From the NCBI RefSeq assembly GCF_007362775.1, contig NZ_CP041692.1:4960001-5024000 (forward strand): a stretch of DNA of 64,000 bases, in the 5' to 3' direction. Below, in pieces: positions 52,433 to 61,395 of this stretch. The notes beneath the pieces are model-generated. The model made no database searches, had not been told where the DNA came from, and saw only the letters and a program-made list of their open reading frames with translations. Made by a program: the position numbers and the translations under genes. Position 1 is the first letter of the stretch; the number at the start of each line of letters is the position of its first letter. The stretch comes from Microlunatus elymi. GTDB taxonomy: Bacteria; Actinomycetota; Actinomycetes; Propionibacteriales; Propionibacteriaceae.

Positions 52433-52774
52433 ATGACCGCACAGGATGACCTGGTCGAACGTGTCCGCGCCGCGCTCGCGGACCACCCGTCGCTGCGGGA
52501 GGTCGCAATGTTCGGCGGCCGATCGTTCATGATCAACGACAAGATTGCCGTGGCCGCCCGCAAGGGTGGCGATCTCCTGGTCCGGGTGGCCGCGGCGGAC
52601 CACGCCGAGCTCATCAAGCGTCCCGGCGCAGGCCAGGCGACGATGGGCACAGACCGAACCATGGGGCCGGGTTGGATCTCGGTCGAAGCCGCGTCGCTCG
52701 ACACCGAAGCCGAATTGGCGTACTGGCTGGAGATCGCCGTGAACTACAACCGATCCGTCACCGACCAGGGCTGA
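52433..52774 (+). CDS. TfoX N-terminal-domain protein
   Basis: 113 residues resembling the N-terminal half of TfoX/Sxy: LREVAMFGGRSFMINDKIAVAARKGGDLLVRV, GTDRTMGPGWISVE. Stand-alone versions are common in actinobacteria; the function is unknown. ATG 52433 is preferred over 52427 because GGGAG stands six bases from it. Confidence 0.82.
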   Translation: MTAQDDLVERVRAALADHPSLREVAMFGGRSFMINDKIAVAARKGGDLLVRVAAADHAELIKRPGAGQATMGTDRTMGPGWISVEAASLDTEAELAYWLEIAVNYNRSVTDQG

Positions 52775-52805
52775 AGCCCCAAGCCTGCAAAGGAGAACTC
52801 GGGAC

Positions 52806-53030
52806 TCACGACCGGAGCGGCCCGGCCGTCGTGTGCCGACGTCGCAGCCCGAGCACCAGCAGGACCACCCCGCCGGCAGCCACCGCGGCTCCGATGTAGA
52901 TCCAGACCCGCTCCCCCGTCATCGCGCTGCCGCCGATCAGGTTCAACCCCTGACCGACCCAGAGCGCTCCGACCAGCAGAGCGAGAACACCCACCACGAT
53001 CATGGCGATACGAACCGGCCGAGAGTGCAT
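52806..53030 (-). CDS. Small two-helix membrane protein
   Basis: 74 residues: MHSRPVR, helix 1 (IAMIVVGVLALLVGALWVGQGLNLI), a short loop GGSAMTGERVW, and helix 2 (IYIGAAVAAGGVVLLVLGL), ending RRRHTTAGPLRS. ATG 53030 has AGAAGGGG upstream. Function unknown; convergent with the TfoX-like gene. Confidence 0.75.
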   Translation of the reverse strand: MHSRPVRIAMIVVGVLALLVGALWVGQGLNLIGGSAMTGERVWIYIGAAVAAGGVVLLVLGLRRRHTTAGPLRS

Positions 53031-53240
53031 CCTCAGCCCCTTCTCTCGTTGCCGACCTGCCGAGGCCGACAAGGACCCCGAAGCCGTTGGCCGCGGCCTC
53101 GACTCCAGCCTGGCACTCGGCCCGACAGCGGATAGAGGCGAAGATCCCGAGTTGCCGCAGTCGGGTTTGGGAAAATCCGAGCCCGCCGAGCTTGACCGCG
53201 TACGAGCGCCGGCGCCGCGGATCGGCGCGCCAGTTCCAGG

Positions 53241-53313
53241 TGGGCCCCGTGGGACTCGAACCCACAACCCGCGGATTAAAAGTCCGCTGCTCTGCCAATT
53301 GAGCTAGAGGCCC
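53241..53313 (-). tRNA. tRNA-Lys (TTT)
   Basis: 73 nt: acceptor GGGCCTC pairs with GGGGCCC (one G-U), discriminator A. D-loop AGCTCAATTGGCAGAGC, anticodon loop CTTTTAA giving TTT, T-arm GTGGGTTCGAGTCCCAC. CCA is not encoded. Confidence 0.96.
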
Positions 53314-53424
53314 GTCGAACGCACTCGCGATCGAGCGACGCTCAAGCGTAGCGGTCGACGACCGATTCGCGTCGGCGGGCGGTGCGCGTCATGGGGTCAC
53401 AGCGTCGCCGAGGAGGTAGCGCGA

Positions 53425-53835
53425 TCACGTGCCGCGCTGATCGCGCCACTCGCCGACCACCCGATCGGCGCTGACCGTACGCAGGAAGGAGTCCGGGCCA
53501 CGGTTGTGACCGGACGGCGGCCTCAGCCGCATCTCGCGGATCCGGCGGTTGAGTTCCTCGACGACATCTCGGACTTCCTGCTCGGTTCGCAGCTCCGACA
53601 CCGTGTCGACGATCTTCTCGGCCTCCTTGCGCAGCGCCAACTCCGGCGGCAGCACCCCGGACAGGTCCTCGCGCTGCACCCATTGGGTCACCCAGTCGCG
53701 CGCGCCGTGCCCGGTCAGGTTGGGCAGCGGCTTGCCGTATCCCGGCAGGTTGTCGAATTCGCCGCGCTCCTGCGCCTCGCGGATCAGCCGGTCCTGCATC
53801 GATTCGCCGACCCTCGGCTTCTGTTGGTCATTCAT
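53425..53835 (-). CDS. DUF1992 (DnaJC28 conserved-domain) protein
   Basis: 136 residues beginning with the family motif DRLIREAQERGEFDNLPGYGKPL, then a helical region EELNRRIREMR. The family is found in bacteria and in eukaryotic DNAJC28 without the J domain here. Function unknown. Upstream lies a degenerate hairpin repeat. Confidence 0.87.
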   Translation of the reverse strand: MNDQQKPRVGESMQDRLIREAQERGEFDNLPGYGKPLPNLTGHGARDWVTQWVQREDLSGVLPPELALRKEAEKIVDTVSELRTEQEVRDVVEELNRRIREMRLRPPSGHNRGPDSFLRTVSADRVVGEWRDQRGT

Positions 53836-53930
53836 CTCGGTCTCCCAAGGGACTATGTGAATGGCTTCACAAGCACCCTAGCGCGCCGGCCGCGATCGGT
53901 CGAGCCCCCGACGAGACCTGTCGCGCCCCA

Positions 53931-54000
53931 TCAGCCGCGCGCGAAATCTGCCTTCGCACCGGAAATTTCGAGTGCGGCGGTCGATCTCGGGTGCGGCTGG
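53931..54000. repeat. Dispersed hairpin repeat, degenerate copy
   Basis: Matches 28236-28307 through TCAGCCGCGCGC, AAATC, CGCACCGGA-ATTTCG and GTGCGGCGG, but the right outer arm is lost. It lies 70 bp upstream of the GroEL-apical-like gene. Confidence 0.7.
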
Positions 54001-54073
54001 GAGCAGTCGGACGCCGCTCGCCGATGGCTGCCGAAGCCGCGCTCGCGACCGATCGCCTGGCAGGCTGGGCGGC

Positions 54074-54760
54074 ATGGATGCTTGGTTGATCGGGTTGATC
54101 GCGCTGCTGGTGGTCGGCATCGGCGTGATCGCGTACGGAGGTTTGTCGGACCGCCGCAAGCACCAGCGCGAGGTCACCGCGCTGCTGTCACCGCCGCCGC
54201 GCACAGTGCCGCAGTTGGACCCGAGCGCCAGGACCCCGCGATACGTCACCACGTTGCAGGCGCACCGACCGCCGGCCGCCGGCGAACGCCCCCAGCTCAG
54301 CGATGATCAACGCGAAACGATCAAGCACGAGTTGAGGTCAGCTGTCACGGTCCCGATCGGGTACTCCTCCGAGGCATTCCTGACCGACCGTTCCACCGGC
54401 TGGGCCGTCCTTGATCATCCCCGGGTACTGGTCAGCGCGGAGCCGATCATGAGCGTTCGCGAGCTGATCTCGATCATCGAACACATGATCACCGACGGGG
54501 ACGGACTAGTGATCGCGGCCCCGTCGATGGCACCCGACGTGCTGGACACCCTGGAGGTCAATCACATCCAGCGCAAGATCGATCTGCTGGTCCTGCTGAC
54601 CCGGGATCCGGCACCGATGGACAAGATCATCGAGACCACCGGAGCAACCCTGATCAGCCGGATCGATCTGCAGAACGGTTCGGTTGCCGATCGCGATCTC
54701 GGGCACTGCGATCGCTGGGTGAGCGACCGGCGCAGCAGCCATTTGATCATGAACCACTGA
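54074..54760 (+). CDS. Membrane-anchored protein with a GroEL apical-domain-like module
   Basis: 228 residues. One N-terminal membrane helix (4-24), then a basic stretch DRRKHQRE (cytoplasmic side), a Pro-rich linker, and from about residue 90 a domain collinear with the GroEL apical domain: GYSSEAFLTDRSTGWAVLDHPRV, then IMSVRELISIIEHM, DGDGLVIAAPSMAPDVLDTLEVN and TTGATLIS, ending DLGHCDRW. GroEL has GYLSPYFIN, ISNIREMLPVLE, LLIIAEDVEGEALATLVVN, LTGGTVIS and EDLGQAKR at these places. Equatorial and intermediate (ATPase) domains are absent. ATG 54074. No similar annotated family is known to me. Confidence 0.75.
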   Translation: MDAWLIGLIALLVVGIGVIAYGGLSDRRKHQREVTALLSPPPRTVPQLDPSARTPRYVTTLQAHRPPAAGERPQLSDDQRETIKHELRSAVTVPIGYSSEAFLTDRSTGWAVLDHPRVLVSAEPIMSVRELISIIEHMITDGDGLVIAAPSMAPDVLDTLEVNHIQRKIDLLVLLTRDPAPMDKIIETTGATLISRIDLQNGSVADRDLGHCDRWVSDRRSSHLIMNH

Positions 54761-54877
54761 CTCTTTTCGCTCCAGCCGGAGTCCCACAAATCCGGGCCGC
54801 CAGTGCCTCCGGTGCAGTTGACTTGTCAGACCGCAATCCCTGTGTGGGCAGGGATCCAGCTCGAACGGCTGCACCGA

Positions 54878-55231
54878 TCAGCCGTATCCGAGTCTATGCA
54901 GTTGATCATCACTGATGCCGAAGTGATGCGCGATCTCATGTACGACAGTGATGTGGACCTCGTGCACCACCTCCTCCGCCGTGTTGCAGATCTGCAGGAT
55001 CGTGCCGCGGAAGATCGTGATCCGATCGGGCAGCACCCCGGCGTAGTTGTGATCCCGTTCGGTCAGCGGGACGCCGTGATACAAGCCGAGCAGGTACGGC
55101 CCGCCCGGAGGTGGCCAGTCCTCGACCATGATCACCACGTTGTCGATCAAGTCCGCCAGCGCCCGCGGCACGTCCGCCAAGGCGCGTTCGACCAGACGGT
55201 CGAAGTCGTCGGCAGGCATCGTGATCGGCAT
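54878..55231 (-). CDS. Zincin-like metallopeptidase-family protein (DUF1025-like)
   Basis: 117 residues ending with the zinc motif VVHEIAHHFGISD (HExxH). MPADDFDRLVERALADVPRAL and ITIFRGTILQICNTAEEV match the small actinobacterial metallopeptidase family. ATG 55231 or ATG 55219 may be used. No signal peptide; physiological substrate unknown. Confidence 0.85.
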   Translation of the reverse strand: MPITMPADDFDRLVERALADVPRALADLIDNVVIMVEDWPPPGGPYLLGLYHGVPLTERDHNYAGVLPDRITIFRGTILQICNTAEEVVHEVHITVVHEIAHHFGISDDQLHRLGYG

Positions 55232-55393
55232 CGGCCAAGTCTTGCCGATGATTCGCGTCGGACAACCACCAGGGCACCAGAATCACACCAGTGCAATTTG
55301 TACCCCGCGGTTCGGCGTGTCGGGTTGCGAGAGCCGTCGCAACGACACTCACCTGTTGATCTTCGTCGGGAATCGTAGTTAGTCTCCTGGGGA

Positions 55394-55411
55394 ATTTGTG
55401 ACTGCTGTTAC
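55394..55411 (-). promoter_or_regulatory. MtrA-like box upstream of the Rpf-like gene
   Basis: Minus-strand 9-bp direct repeats GTAACAGCA-GTCACAAAT, like the MtrA motif GTCACAGCG repeated at 9 bp (recollection from Mycobacterium). About 90 bp upstream of the GTG start. Nearly the same site precedes the paralogous NlpC gene. Confidence 0.5.
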
Positions 55412-55500
55412 TGACGTGATTGGGGATTCGCAGGGTGCAGCAGCGCACTGCAGAAGCCCCCACTGGCGGCCCGGGAAGGCCGCCCAAGGAGGAAGTCACA

Positions 55501-56907
55501 GTGAGTGAAGGCACGAGAAGCAAGGCATTACGCAAGGCGGGCGTCGCCACCGCCGCCATCACGGCGGGTGCGGCGCTCGCGATCGGCGGCGTTCAGTTCG
55601 CCACCGCGAAGTCGGCCACCGCAACCACCGGCGTGAACATCCGTTCCGGGCCGGGCACCTCGTACCGGATCGTCGGCGGACTGGTCCGCGGGCAATCGAT
55701 CACCACGGTCGGCAAGGCGAGCGACGGCTGGGTAAAGGTCCGCTTCAACGGCGGTGCGGCCTACATCTCCGCGCAATATCTCGACACCGCCGGCACCAGC
55801 GTGAGCACCGCACCGGTGATGATCTACACCCAGGGCGTGAAGATTTCCAGTGCACCGCTGAACGTACGCCAGCAGCCGGCCCTCAACGCCAAGGTGATCG
55901 GCTACATCTCCGCCGGCCAGCAGGTCACCCTGACCGGCAAGCAGACACAGGGGTATGCCGAAGTGCTGTACGGAGGTCAACGGGCCTGGGTGTCGGCGCG
56001 GTACTTGATCAGTTCCACCTCGGCGCTGCCCAGCACCACCGGCACCCGCTACGCCACCGCCGACCTGTTGATCAGGACCAGCACCGACGCGGACTTCAAG
56101 ATCATCACCACCGCACCGAAGGGATCCCGGCTGCAGGTGACCGGAACCACCAGCAACGGATACGCCCAGGTGATCTACAACAACGCGATCCGCTGGGTGA
56201 CCGCGAAATACCTGGCCAGCAAGGCGATCCCGGGCCACAGCGCCACATCGAGCCGCCCGTCGACCGCACGCAGCACGGCACCGAAGACGATCAGCAAACC
56301 AAGATCAACCGCCGTCCAGCAGAGCAGCCAGCGGGCCGTCAACCGAGCGCCGCGCGCGATCGGCACCCGCTTCGCCACCACCGAGCTGCTGGTCCGCAGC
56401 ACCTCGGGCAACGACTACAACACCGTGGCGACAGTGGCTCGTGGCAACACGGTCAAGATCACCGGCCGGACCAGCAACGGCCGTGCAGAGATCGTCTACA
56501 ACGGCGGTTCTCGTTGGGTAACAGCACAGTATCTGTCCACCAGCAGGCCACAGAGCGCCGCGACCAACTCGACCTCGCGCAGCGGATCAAGATCAACATC
56601 GGTCCGGGCCACGTCGACCTCCAGCGGTGGCGTCGATCCCAGCTACTCGGGCAAGAGCCGCAACGTCTCCGACAGCACCTGGGATCAGCTGGCGATGTGC
56701 GAATCCAGCGGCAACTGGAGCATCAACACCGGCAACGGCTTCTACGGCGGCCTGCAGTTCACCCTGCAGACCTGGCGCGGCTTCGGCGGCACCGGAATGC
56801 CCAACCAGGCAAGCCGTTCCGAACAGATCCGGGTCGCCGAACGCATCCTCGCGGTTCAGGGCTGGGGCGCATGGCCGGCCTGCAGCAGCAAACTCGGCCT
56901 GCGCTGA
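55501..56907 (+). CDS. Rpf-like transglycosylase with SH3b repeats
   Basis: 468-residue secreted wall hydrolase: signal-like N-terminus ([24 protein letters not shown]), four SH3b modules (near 40-98, 114-165, 180-235 and 285-345, ending in W-V-S/T-A-x-YL), a Ser/Thr/Arg linker, and a C-terminal resuscitation-promoting-factor domain ([32 protein letters not shown]; catalytic Glu in CESSGNW). GTG 55501 follows AAGGAGGAAG. Paralogue of the next gene with a different catalytic end. Confidence 0.92.
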   Translation: MSEGTRSKALRKAGVATAAITAGAALAIGGVQFATAKSATATTGVNIRSGPGTSYRIVGGLVRGQSITTVGKASDGWVKVRFNGGAAYISAQYLDTAGTSVSTAPVMIYTQGVKISSAPLNVRQQPALNAKVIGYISAGQQVTLTGKQTQGYAEVLYGGQRAWVSARYLISSTSALPSTTGTRYATADLLIRTSTDADFKIITTAPKGSRLQVTGTTSNGYAQVIYNNAIRWVTAKYLASKAIPGHSATSSRPSTARSTAPKTISKPRSTAVQQSSQRAVNRAPRAIGTRFATTELLVRSTSGNDYNTVATVARGNTVKITGRTSNGRAEIVYNGGSRWVTAQYLSTSRPQSAATNSTSRSGSRSTSVRATSTSSGGVDPSYSGKSRNVSDSTWDQLAMCESSGNWSINTGNGFYGGLQFTLQTWRGFGGTGMPNQASRSEQIRVAERILAVQGWGAWPACSSKLGLR

Positions 56908-56970
56908 TCCGGTGTCGGTGCGACCATGATCAAATCTCGGACGTAGCCGACCGACCCAGCAAGATCGATT

Positions 56971-57011
56971 CGCTTCCGCCCATCCGCACCCACTGCGGAT
57001 GGGCGGAGGCG
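56971..57011 (+). terminator. Terminator hairpin after the Rpf-like gene
   Basis: 17-bp arms with one mismatch (56971-56987 and 56995-57011) and a 7-base loop, followed by GTTTCTC. Confidence 0.75.
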
Positions 57012-57322
57012 GTTTCTCAGAAAACCCTGCCGGCAGGCAACCCTCAACCGATGATCGAGCCCACCTTGACCGCCGGTGATATTCCCGTGATTCGTTCGTG
57101 ATCGGAACGTGATCGCGCTTGCGGACGAAACGGCCCGATCGGCCGAGATCGCCGATTCCCCGCCTGATCGGGGGCTTCACCGCTGTGCCAGCCCTCTCCG
57201 AACGCCTCCGAATCACACCGTTGCAACTTAATCAAGTCGCACGGCGTGTCGATTTGCCTAGGCGCCCCAGCACGTACTCGACGGTTGCCGCAAAGCCTGA
57301 GACGTGGATAAAGTCCTGCGCA

Positions 57323-57340
57323 GTTTGTGGCTGCTGTGAC
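57323..57340 (-). promoter_or_regulatory. MtrA-like box upstream of the NlpC/P60 gene
   Basis: Minus-strand 9-bp direct repeats GTCACAGCA-GCCACAAAC, matching the site at 55394-55411 and at the same distance from the gene (about 80 bp). Confidence 0.5.
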
Positions 57341-57420
57341 TGGCGTGATTGGGGAATCACAAGGTGACAGCGGTGAGTACATCCATCCACGGTCCGGGAA
57401 GGCCGTAGAGGAGGAACACA

Positions 57421-59157
57421 GTGAGCAGCGCCATGCGTAAAGCCGGCGCCGTGACGTCGTTGCTGGCCGCGGCCGGCGCGGCGATCACGGTGGGCGGCGT
57501 ACAACTCGCCTCGGCCGATTCCGTGACGGCGACCGCCGGTGTCAACATCCGCTCCGGCCCCGGGACGAAGTACGCCATTGTCGGCGGACTGACCGCCGGG
57601 CAGCGGATCACCGCGGTCGGCAAGCCGACGAACGGCTGGATCAAGGTCCGCTTCAACGGCGACACCGCCTACGTCTCGGCGGCATACCTCGATCTCAAGA
57701 GCGGGGACACGTCGCCCGGACCGGCGAACATCTACACCAAGGGCACCAAGATCGCCACCGCGCCGCTGAATGTGCGCCAGGGCGCCAGCCTGGGCAGCAA
57801 GGTGATCGGCTACATCGCCGCCGGCCAGAACGTCACCCTCACCGGCAAGCAGTCGGCCGGCTTCGCCGAAATGCTGTACGGAGGCCAGCGGGCCTGGGTC
57901 TCGGGCCAGTACCTGGTCAGCTCGATGAACGCGCTGCCCAAGAAGACCGGCGCTCGTTACGCCACGGCCGACCTGCTGATCCGCACCAGCACGGATTCCG
58001 ACTTCAACATCATCACCACGGTCAAGAAGGGCACCCGGCTGCAGGCCACCGGGGTCACCCGCAGCGGCTACGCCCAGATCGTCTACAACAGCGCGATCCG
58101 TTGGGTGACGGCAAAGTACCTGTCCACTCAGCCGGTCAGCAGCGCGCCCGCCAGCAACTCGGGTACGTCGTCGAGCGGTCCGGCGAAGCAGACCAAACCC
58201 GCCACCTCGCACTCCAACCCGGCCAAGACGAGCGGCTCCACGTCGGGCACCTCGAAGGCCGACCCGTCGAAGACGGGCAACGCTCGACCGACGACACCGG
58301 CCGTACCGAAGGTCGTCGGCAGCCGCTACGCGACCACGGAGCTGCTGATTCGCACCACCTCCGGCAGTGATTTCAAGACCGTCGCCGAGGTGCCGCGCGG
58401 CGCTCGGCTCCAGATCACCGGCGCCACCGCCAACGGCAAGGCGCAGGTCGTCTACGGCGGCGTCGCGCGCTGGGTCACCGCGCAGTACCTGTCGACCAGC
58501 AAGCCGAAGGCGCAAACCAGCCGGCCGGTCACGCCGGCGCTACCGCGGGTGGTCGGCACCCGGTACGCGACCACGGAGTTGTTGATCCGGACCACGTCGG
58601 GCTCCAACTACAAGACCGTCGACACGGTCCCGACCAGGACCAAACTCAAGATCACCGGCACGTACGCCAACGGCCGGGCACAGATCGTCTACAACGGCGC
58701 GGTCCGTTGGGTGACGTCGCAGTATCTGGCGAAGTCCAAGCCGGCGTCGCGGTCGTCCTCCGGCGGTTCCAGCTCGGTCGGCCTGGTCGGCTCGAACACG
58801 TCCAGCAACAAGGGCAAGATCGCGCTGAACTACGCCAAGGCGCAACTGGGCAAGCCGTACGTGTGGGGTGCCGAGGGGCCGAACAGCTTCGACTGCTCCG
58901 GCCTCACGCTGCGCGCCTGGCAGGCCGCCGGGGTGAATCTGCCGCGGACCTCACAGCAGCAGTTCCTGGCCAGCCCGCGGGTCTCGATGAGCAACCTCAA
59001 GGTCGGCGACCTGGTGTTCTTCTACGGGCCGAGCCCGAGCCACGTCGGCATCTACGCCGGCAACGGCAAGGTGATCAACGCGCCGCGGCCCGGCAAGGTG
59101 GTCGAGTACACCCCGATCGCGTACATGCCGGTCGCGGGAGCCACCCGGCCGGGCTGA
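57421..59157 (+). CDS. NlpC/P60 endopeptidase with SH3b repeats
   Basis: 578-residue secreted peptidoglycan endopeptidase: signal-like N-terminus, five SH3b modules (near 35-95, 110-165, 180-235, 298-350 and 378-435) closely related to those of the preceding gene, then NlpC/P60 from about 460: KPYVWGAEGPNSFDCSGL (catalytic Cys), PSHVGIYAGNG (His) and INAPRPGK. GTG 57421 follows GAGGAGGAAC. Probably cleaves peptide stems, complementing the Rpf-like glycan-cleaving enzyme. Confidence 0.94.
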   Translation: MSSAMRKAGAVTSLLAAAGAAITVGGVQLASADSVTATAGVNIRSGPGTKYAIVGGLTAGQRITAVGKPTNGWIKVRFNGDTAYVSAAYLDLKSGDTSPGPANIYTKGTKIATAPLNVRQGASLGSKVIGYIAAGQNVTLTGKQSAGFAEMLYGGQRAWVSGQYLVSSMNALPKKTGARYATADLLIRTSTDSDFNIITTVKKGTRLQATGVTRSGYAQIVYNSAIRWVTAKYLSTQPVSSAPASNSGTSSSGPAKQTKPATSHSNPAKTSGSTSGTSKADPSKTGNARPTTPAVPKVVGSRYATTELLIRTTSGSDFKTVAEVPRGARLQITGATANGKAQVVYGGVARWVTAQYLSTSKPKAQTSRPVTPALPRVVGTRYATTELLIRTTSGSNYKTVDTVPTRTKLKITGTYANGRAQIVYNGAVRWVTSQYLAKSKPASRSSSGGSSSVGLVGSNTSSNKGKIALNYAKAQLGKPYVWGAEGPNSFDCSGLTLRAWQAAGVNLPRTSQQQFLASPRVSMSNLKVGDLVFFYGPSPSHVGIYAGNGKVINAPRPGKVVEYTPIAYMPVAGATRPG

Positions 59158-59192
59158 TCATCACGGTCGTACCCGCATGATGAGCGGCAGCA

Positions 59193-59230
59193 GCGGCGGT
59201 CCTTCCACATCTCGGCGGAAGGGCCGCTGC
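59193..59230 (+). terminator. Hairpin after the NlpC/P60 gene
   Basis: 14-bp arms with two G-U pairs (59193-59206 and 59217-59230), loop of 10, followed by CCGCCTCTG. No T-run. Confidence 0.6.
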
Positions 59231-59307
59231 CGCCTCTGCACCCGGCACAGCTCGAGCCGATCTGGTTTGGGTGATCATGCCCGGGACCCCTATAGTCATG
59301 CGGTCAG

Positions 59308-59380
59308 GTCCCCATCGTCTAGAGGCCTAGGACACCGCCCTTTCAAGGCGGCAACGCGGGTTCGAATCCCGTTGGGGACA
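59308..59380 (+). tRNA. tRNA-Glu (TTC)
   Basis: 73 nt: acceptor GTCCCCA/TGGGGAC, discriminator A, anticodon loop CTTTCAA giving TTC, T-arm GCGGGTTCGAATCCCGT. Confidence 0.96.
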
Positions 59381-59463
59381 CCCTGCCAAGCCTGCGAATC
59401 ATTGAGCTGGCCGACGGCGGCATCGGTGTCCTCTGCAACCGGCCCCTGACGAACGGCACCACC

Positions 59464-60435
59464 ATGGTCGATCCGGATCCCTTCACCGACGATGTGTACG
59501 CGATCGCTGCTCACTACGGCATTTCGGCCGGGGACGTGGCGCCCGCTCCGACTCAGGGACAGGTGAATGTGACCGTGTTCCTGGGCACGGAACTCGTCCT
59601 GCGTATCCCGCGCAACGCAAGAGCGCAGGAGCGACTTGCCAAAGAGGCCGAAGTCATTCCGCTGGTCCGCGCGGCGGGCGTGCCGACCCCCGCAATCGTC
59701 GGCTACGACGTAACCCGCCAGATCGCAGACGTACCGTACGTCGTTCTGGAGCGACTGCACGGCCTCACCTTGGCCGAGTTGGACCCTGCCAACCGCCGAC
59801 TGGCCCACGAGTCCCTGGGTGAGATCCTCGTGGTCCTTCACCGGATCCGTCGCAGCAGCGTCGGAGCTACCGACACCATTCCGCAGCCCTTCACATTCTC
59901 CGCAGCGGAGGTGGTCCAGCGCCTCCGAGAAGCGGGTGAGATCGGCACTGCCCAGTCCGATTGGCTCCTGGAGCGATTCGAACTTCTGAACAGCGAGGGT
60001 CCCTCACCAGCCGACCCCGTCCTGGTCCACCGCGACGTCGCCCCATCGAACGTGATCGTCGACCGACAAGGGCGAGCAACGGCACTGTTGGACTGGGGTT
60101 GTGCCGAGTGGGGTGCCCCGGCTCGCGACCTGGTCGGCCTGCCGCTGCCGGCGCTGCCCGCCCTCCTGTCCGGTTATCGATCAGCCCTCCGTGGCGCCGC
60201 GTCCGGAGCGCAAGACATCGACCCCGATCTGGGGCTTGAGCGCGATGCCTTGTGGTTCCATCTCTATCTGGCGCTGGCCAGACTCTTGAAAGAGCCCTCG
60301 ACCTCAGAAGATCGACACTGGGCCGCGCCGCGGCAGGCGACCCTGCTCGACATCCTTGCCTTCGTTTCCGGTGCGGTCCCGGACTCATGGCCCGCCCTCC
60401 TACGCCGCCCACATCCTCGTGAAGGTCGCTTCTGA
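59464..60435 (+). CDS. Aminoglycoside-phosphotransferase-family protein
   Basis: 323 residues with the phosphotransferase fold: ELVLRIPRNARAQERLAKEAEVI (nucleotide Lys replaced by Arg), LVHRDVAPSNVIVD catalytic loop near 190 and ATALLDWGCAEWGAP metal site. Related to macrolide/aminoglycoside kinases, but also to metabolic kinases; the substrate is unknown. ATG 59464, 83 bp after tRNA-Glu. Confidence 0.85.
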   Translation: MVDPDPFTDDVYAIAAHYGISAGDVAPAPTQGQVNVTVFLGTELVLRIPRNARAQERLAKEAEVIPLVRAAGVPTPAIVGYDVTRQIADVPYVVLERLHGLTLAELDPANRRLAHESLGEILVVLHRIRRSSVGATDTIPQPFTFSAAEVVQRLREAGEIGTAQSDWLLERFELLNSEGPSPADPVLVHRDVAPSNVIVDRQGRATALLDWGCAEWGAPARDLVGLPLPALPALLSGYRSALRGAASGAQDIDPDLGLERDALWFHLYLALARLLKEPSTSEDRHWAAPRQATLLDILAFVSGAVPDSWPALLRRPHPREGRF

Positions 60436-60488
60436 ACTCCGCGGGCCGACGGCACCGATCTCACGCTCGCGACCTGTCCGGGCGGGGC

Positions 60489-60517
60489 GTTCCCGCAAGG
60501 GATCGGTTTGCGGGAAC
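60489..60517. terminator. Hairpin between convergent genes
   Basis: Perfect 10-bp arms GTTCCCGCAA/TTGCGGGAAC with a 9-base loop, between the phosphotransferase and VOC genes. Confidence 0.65.
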
Positions 60518-60543
60518 CCGGTGGCGACGTTGTCGACCCGCTC

Positions 60544-60876
60544 TCACTCGCGGTGCAGAGCGACGTTGATCACGTGCCCGTCAGGGCTCCGGACGAAGAA
60601 CCGGCGAATGCCCCACGGTTCATCGGTCAGCGGGTGCACAATCTCGTAGCCGCGTCGTTGCGCCTCCTCGTACGCGGCATCGACGTCGTCGACCTTGATC
60701 GTCATGACCGAGTCCTCCGGCGCAGTTGCGTCCCGGGTCACGACCTGGACGTTGGCAGCGCCGTCCGGCGAGCTGAATCGGGCCACCCAGCCCTGGTTCA
60801 TGGTTTCCTCTGTCAGGCCGAGGAACCGGAAGAATTCTCTCGCCCGCTCAACATCGCCGGTGTGCAGGTTGGTCAT
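60544..60876 (-). CDS. VOC (glyoxalase-like) family protein
   Basis: 110 residues with the paired beta-alpha-beta-beta-beta pattern: TGDVERAREFFRFLGL, VARFSSPDGAANVQVV, MTIKVDDVDAAYEEAQRRG, WGIRRFFVRSPDGHVINVALH. ATG 60876 is preferred; an ATG six codons earlier exists. Metal-dependent ring-cleaving or glyoxalase-type chemistry is possible; substrate unknown. Confidence 0.82.
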   Translation of the reverse strand: MTNLHTGDVERAREFFRFLGLTEETMNQGWVARFSSPDGAANVQVVTRDATAPEDSVMTIKVDDVDAAYEEAQRRGYEIVHPLTDEPWGIRRFFVRSPDGHVINVALHRE

Positions 60877-60964
60877 CGCCTCAGTCGCCTCCATCGTCGA
60901 AGTCTGACATTCGGCTCGGACACAAACGGCATCCGGACGTACGGCTCGCAACCCTTGACGGCGC

Positions 60965-60981
60965 ACTTGCATTTTGCAAGT
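60965..60981. promoter_or_regulatory. HxlR-type operator
   Basis: ACTTGCA-TTT-TGCAAGT, perfect 7-bp arms, 10 bp before the ATG of the VOC gene that is coupled to an HxlR gene. Autoregulation is likely. Confidence 0.7.
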
Positions 60982-60990
60982 ATCAGTCGC

Positions 60991-61395
60991 ATGAGCCTCT
61001 TCATCACCTGCCCGGTCGCGAACGTCGAGCGCGCGACCGCCTTCTACACCGCGCTCGGCTGGACCCTCAACCCGGAGATGTCCGATCACAGCGTTTCCTG
61101 CTTCGCGATCGCCCCCGAGCAGTACGTGATGCTCGGCAGCCGCGAGATGTACGCGAGCGTCGGCGGCGTCGACGAGCTGACCGGCGGACCCGATACGCCC
61201 TCGAAGGTCACGGTCTCCTTCGACCTCGGCAGCCGGCAGGCGGTCGACCAGCTCATCGAGCGGGCCGGGGCCGCCGGCGGGCGGATCGGCGACACCGACG
61301 ACTACCCGTTCATGTACCAGCGCCAGTTCGACGACCCCGACGGCTACCACTACTCACCGTTCTGGAAGAAGCCCGACGCCGATCCGACCGCGTGA
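60991..61395 (+). CDS. VOC-family glyoxalase/bleomycin-resistance-like protein
   Basis: 134 residues: MSLFITCPVANVERATAFYTALGW, then FDDPDGYHYSPFWKK at the end, a lactoylglutathione-lyase-like VOC protein of the type often found beside HxlR regulators. Its stop overlaps the HxlR start (GTGA). Confidence 0.87.
   Translation: MSLFITCPVANVERATAFYTALGWTLNPEMSDHSVSCFAIAPEQYVMLGSREMYASVGGVDELTGGPDTPSKVTVSFDLGSRQAVDQLIERAGAAGGRIGDTDDYPFMYQRQFDDPDGYHYSPFWKKPDADPTA

Larger units (their letters stand above)
56908..57420. other. Intergenic region between the two wall-hydrolase genes
   Basis: 513 bp with a terminator for the first gene (56971-57011) and the promoter and MtrA-like box of the second (57323-57340). 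An additional dyad GTGATT-GGGG-AATCAC is at 57345-57360. No gene. Confidence 0.7.

Noticed and set aside
52744-53298. Minus-strand frame covering tRNA-Lys
   Set aside because: It reads through the tRNA and the small membrane-protein gene in another frame; no protein features.
55320-55500. ydaO-type c-di-AMP riboswitch before the Rpf-like gene
   Set aside because: Such riboswitches precede many actinobacterial wall-hydrolase genes, but I do not see the conserved GGGAGCC...GGGGAACC-type core here or at 57240-57420. A covariance-model search would settle it.
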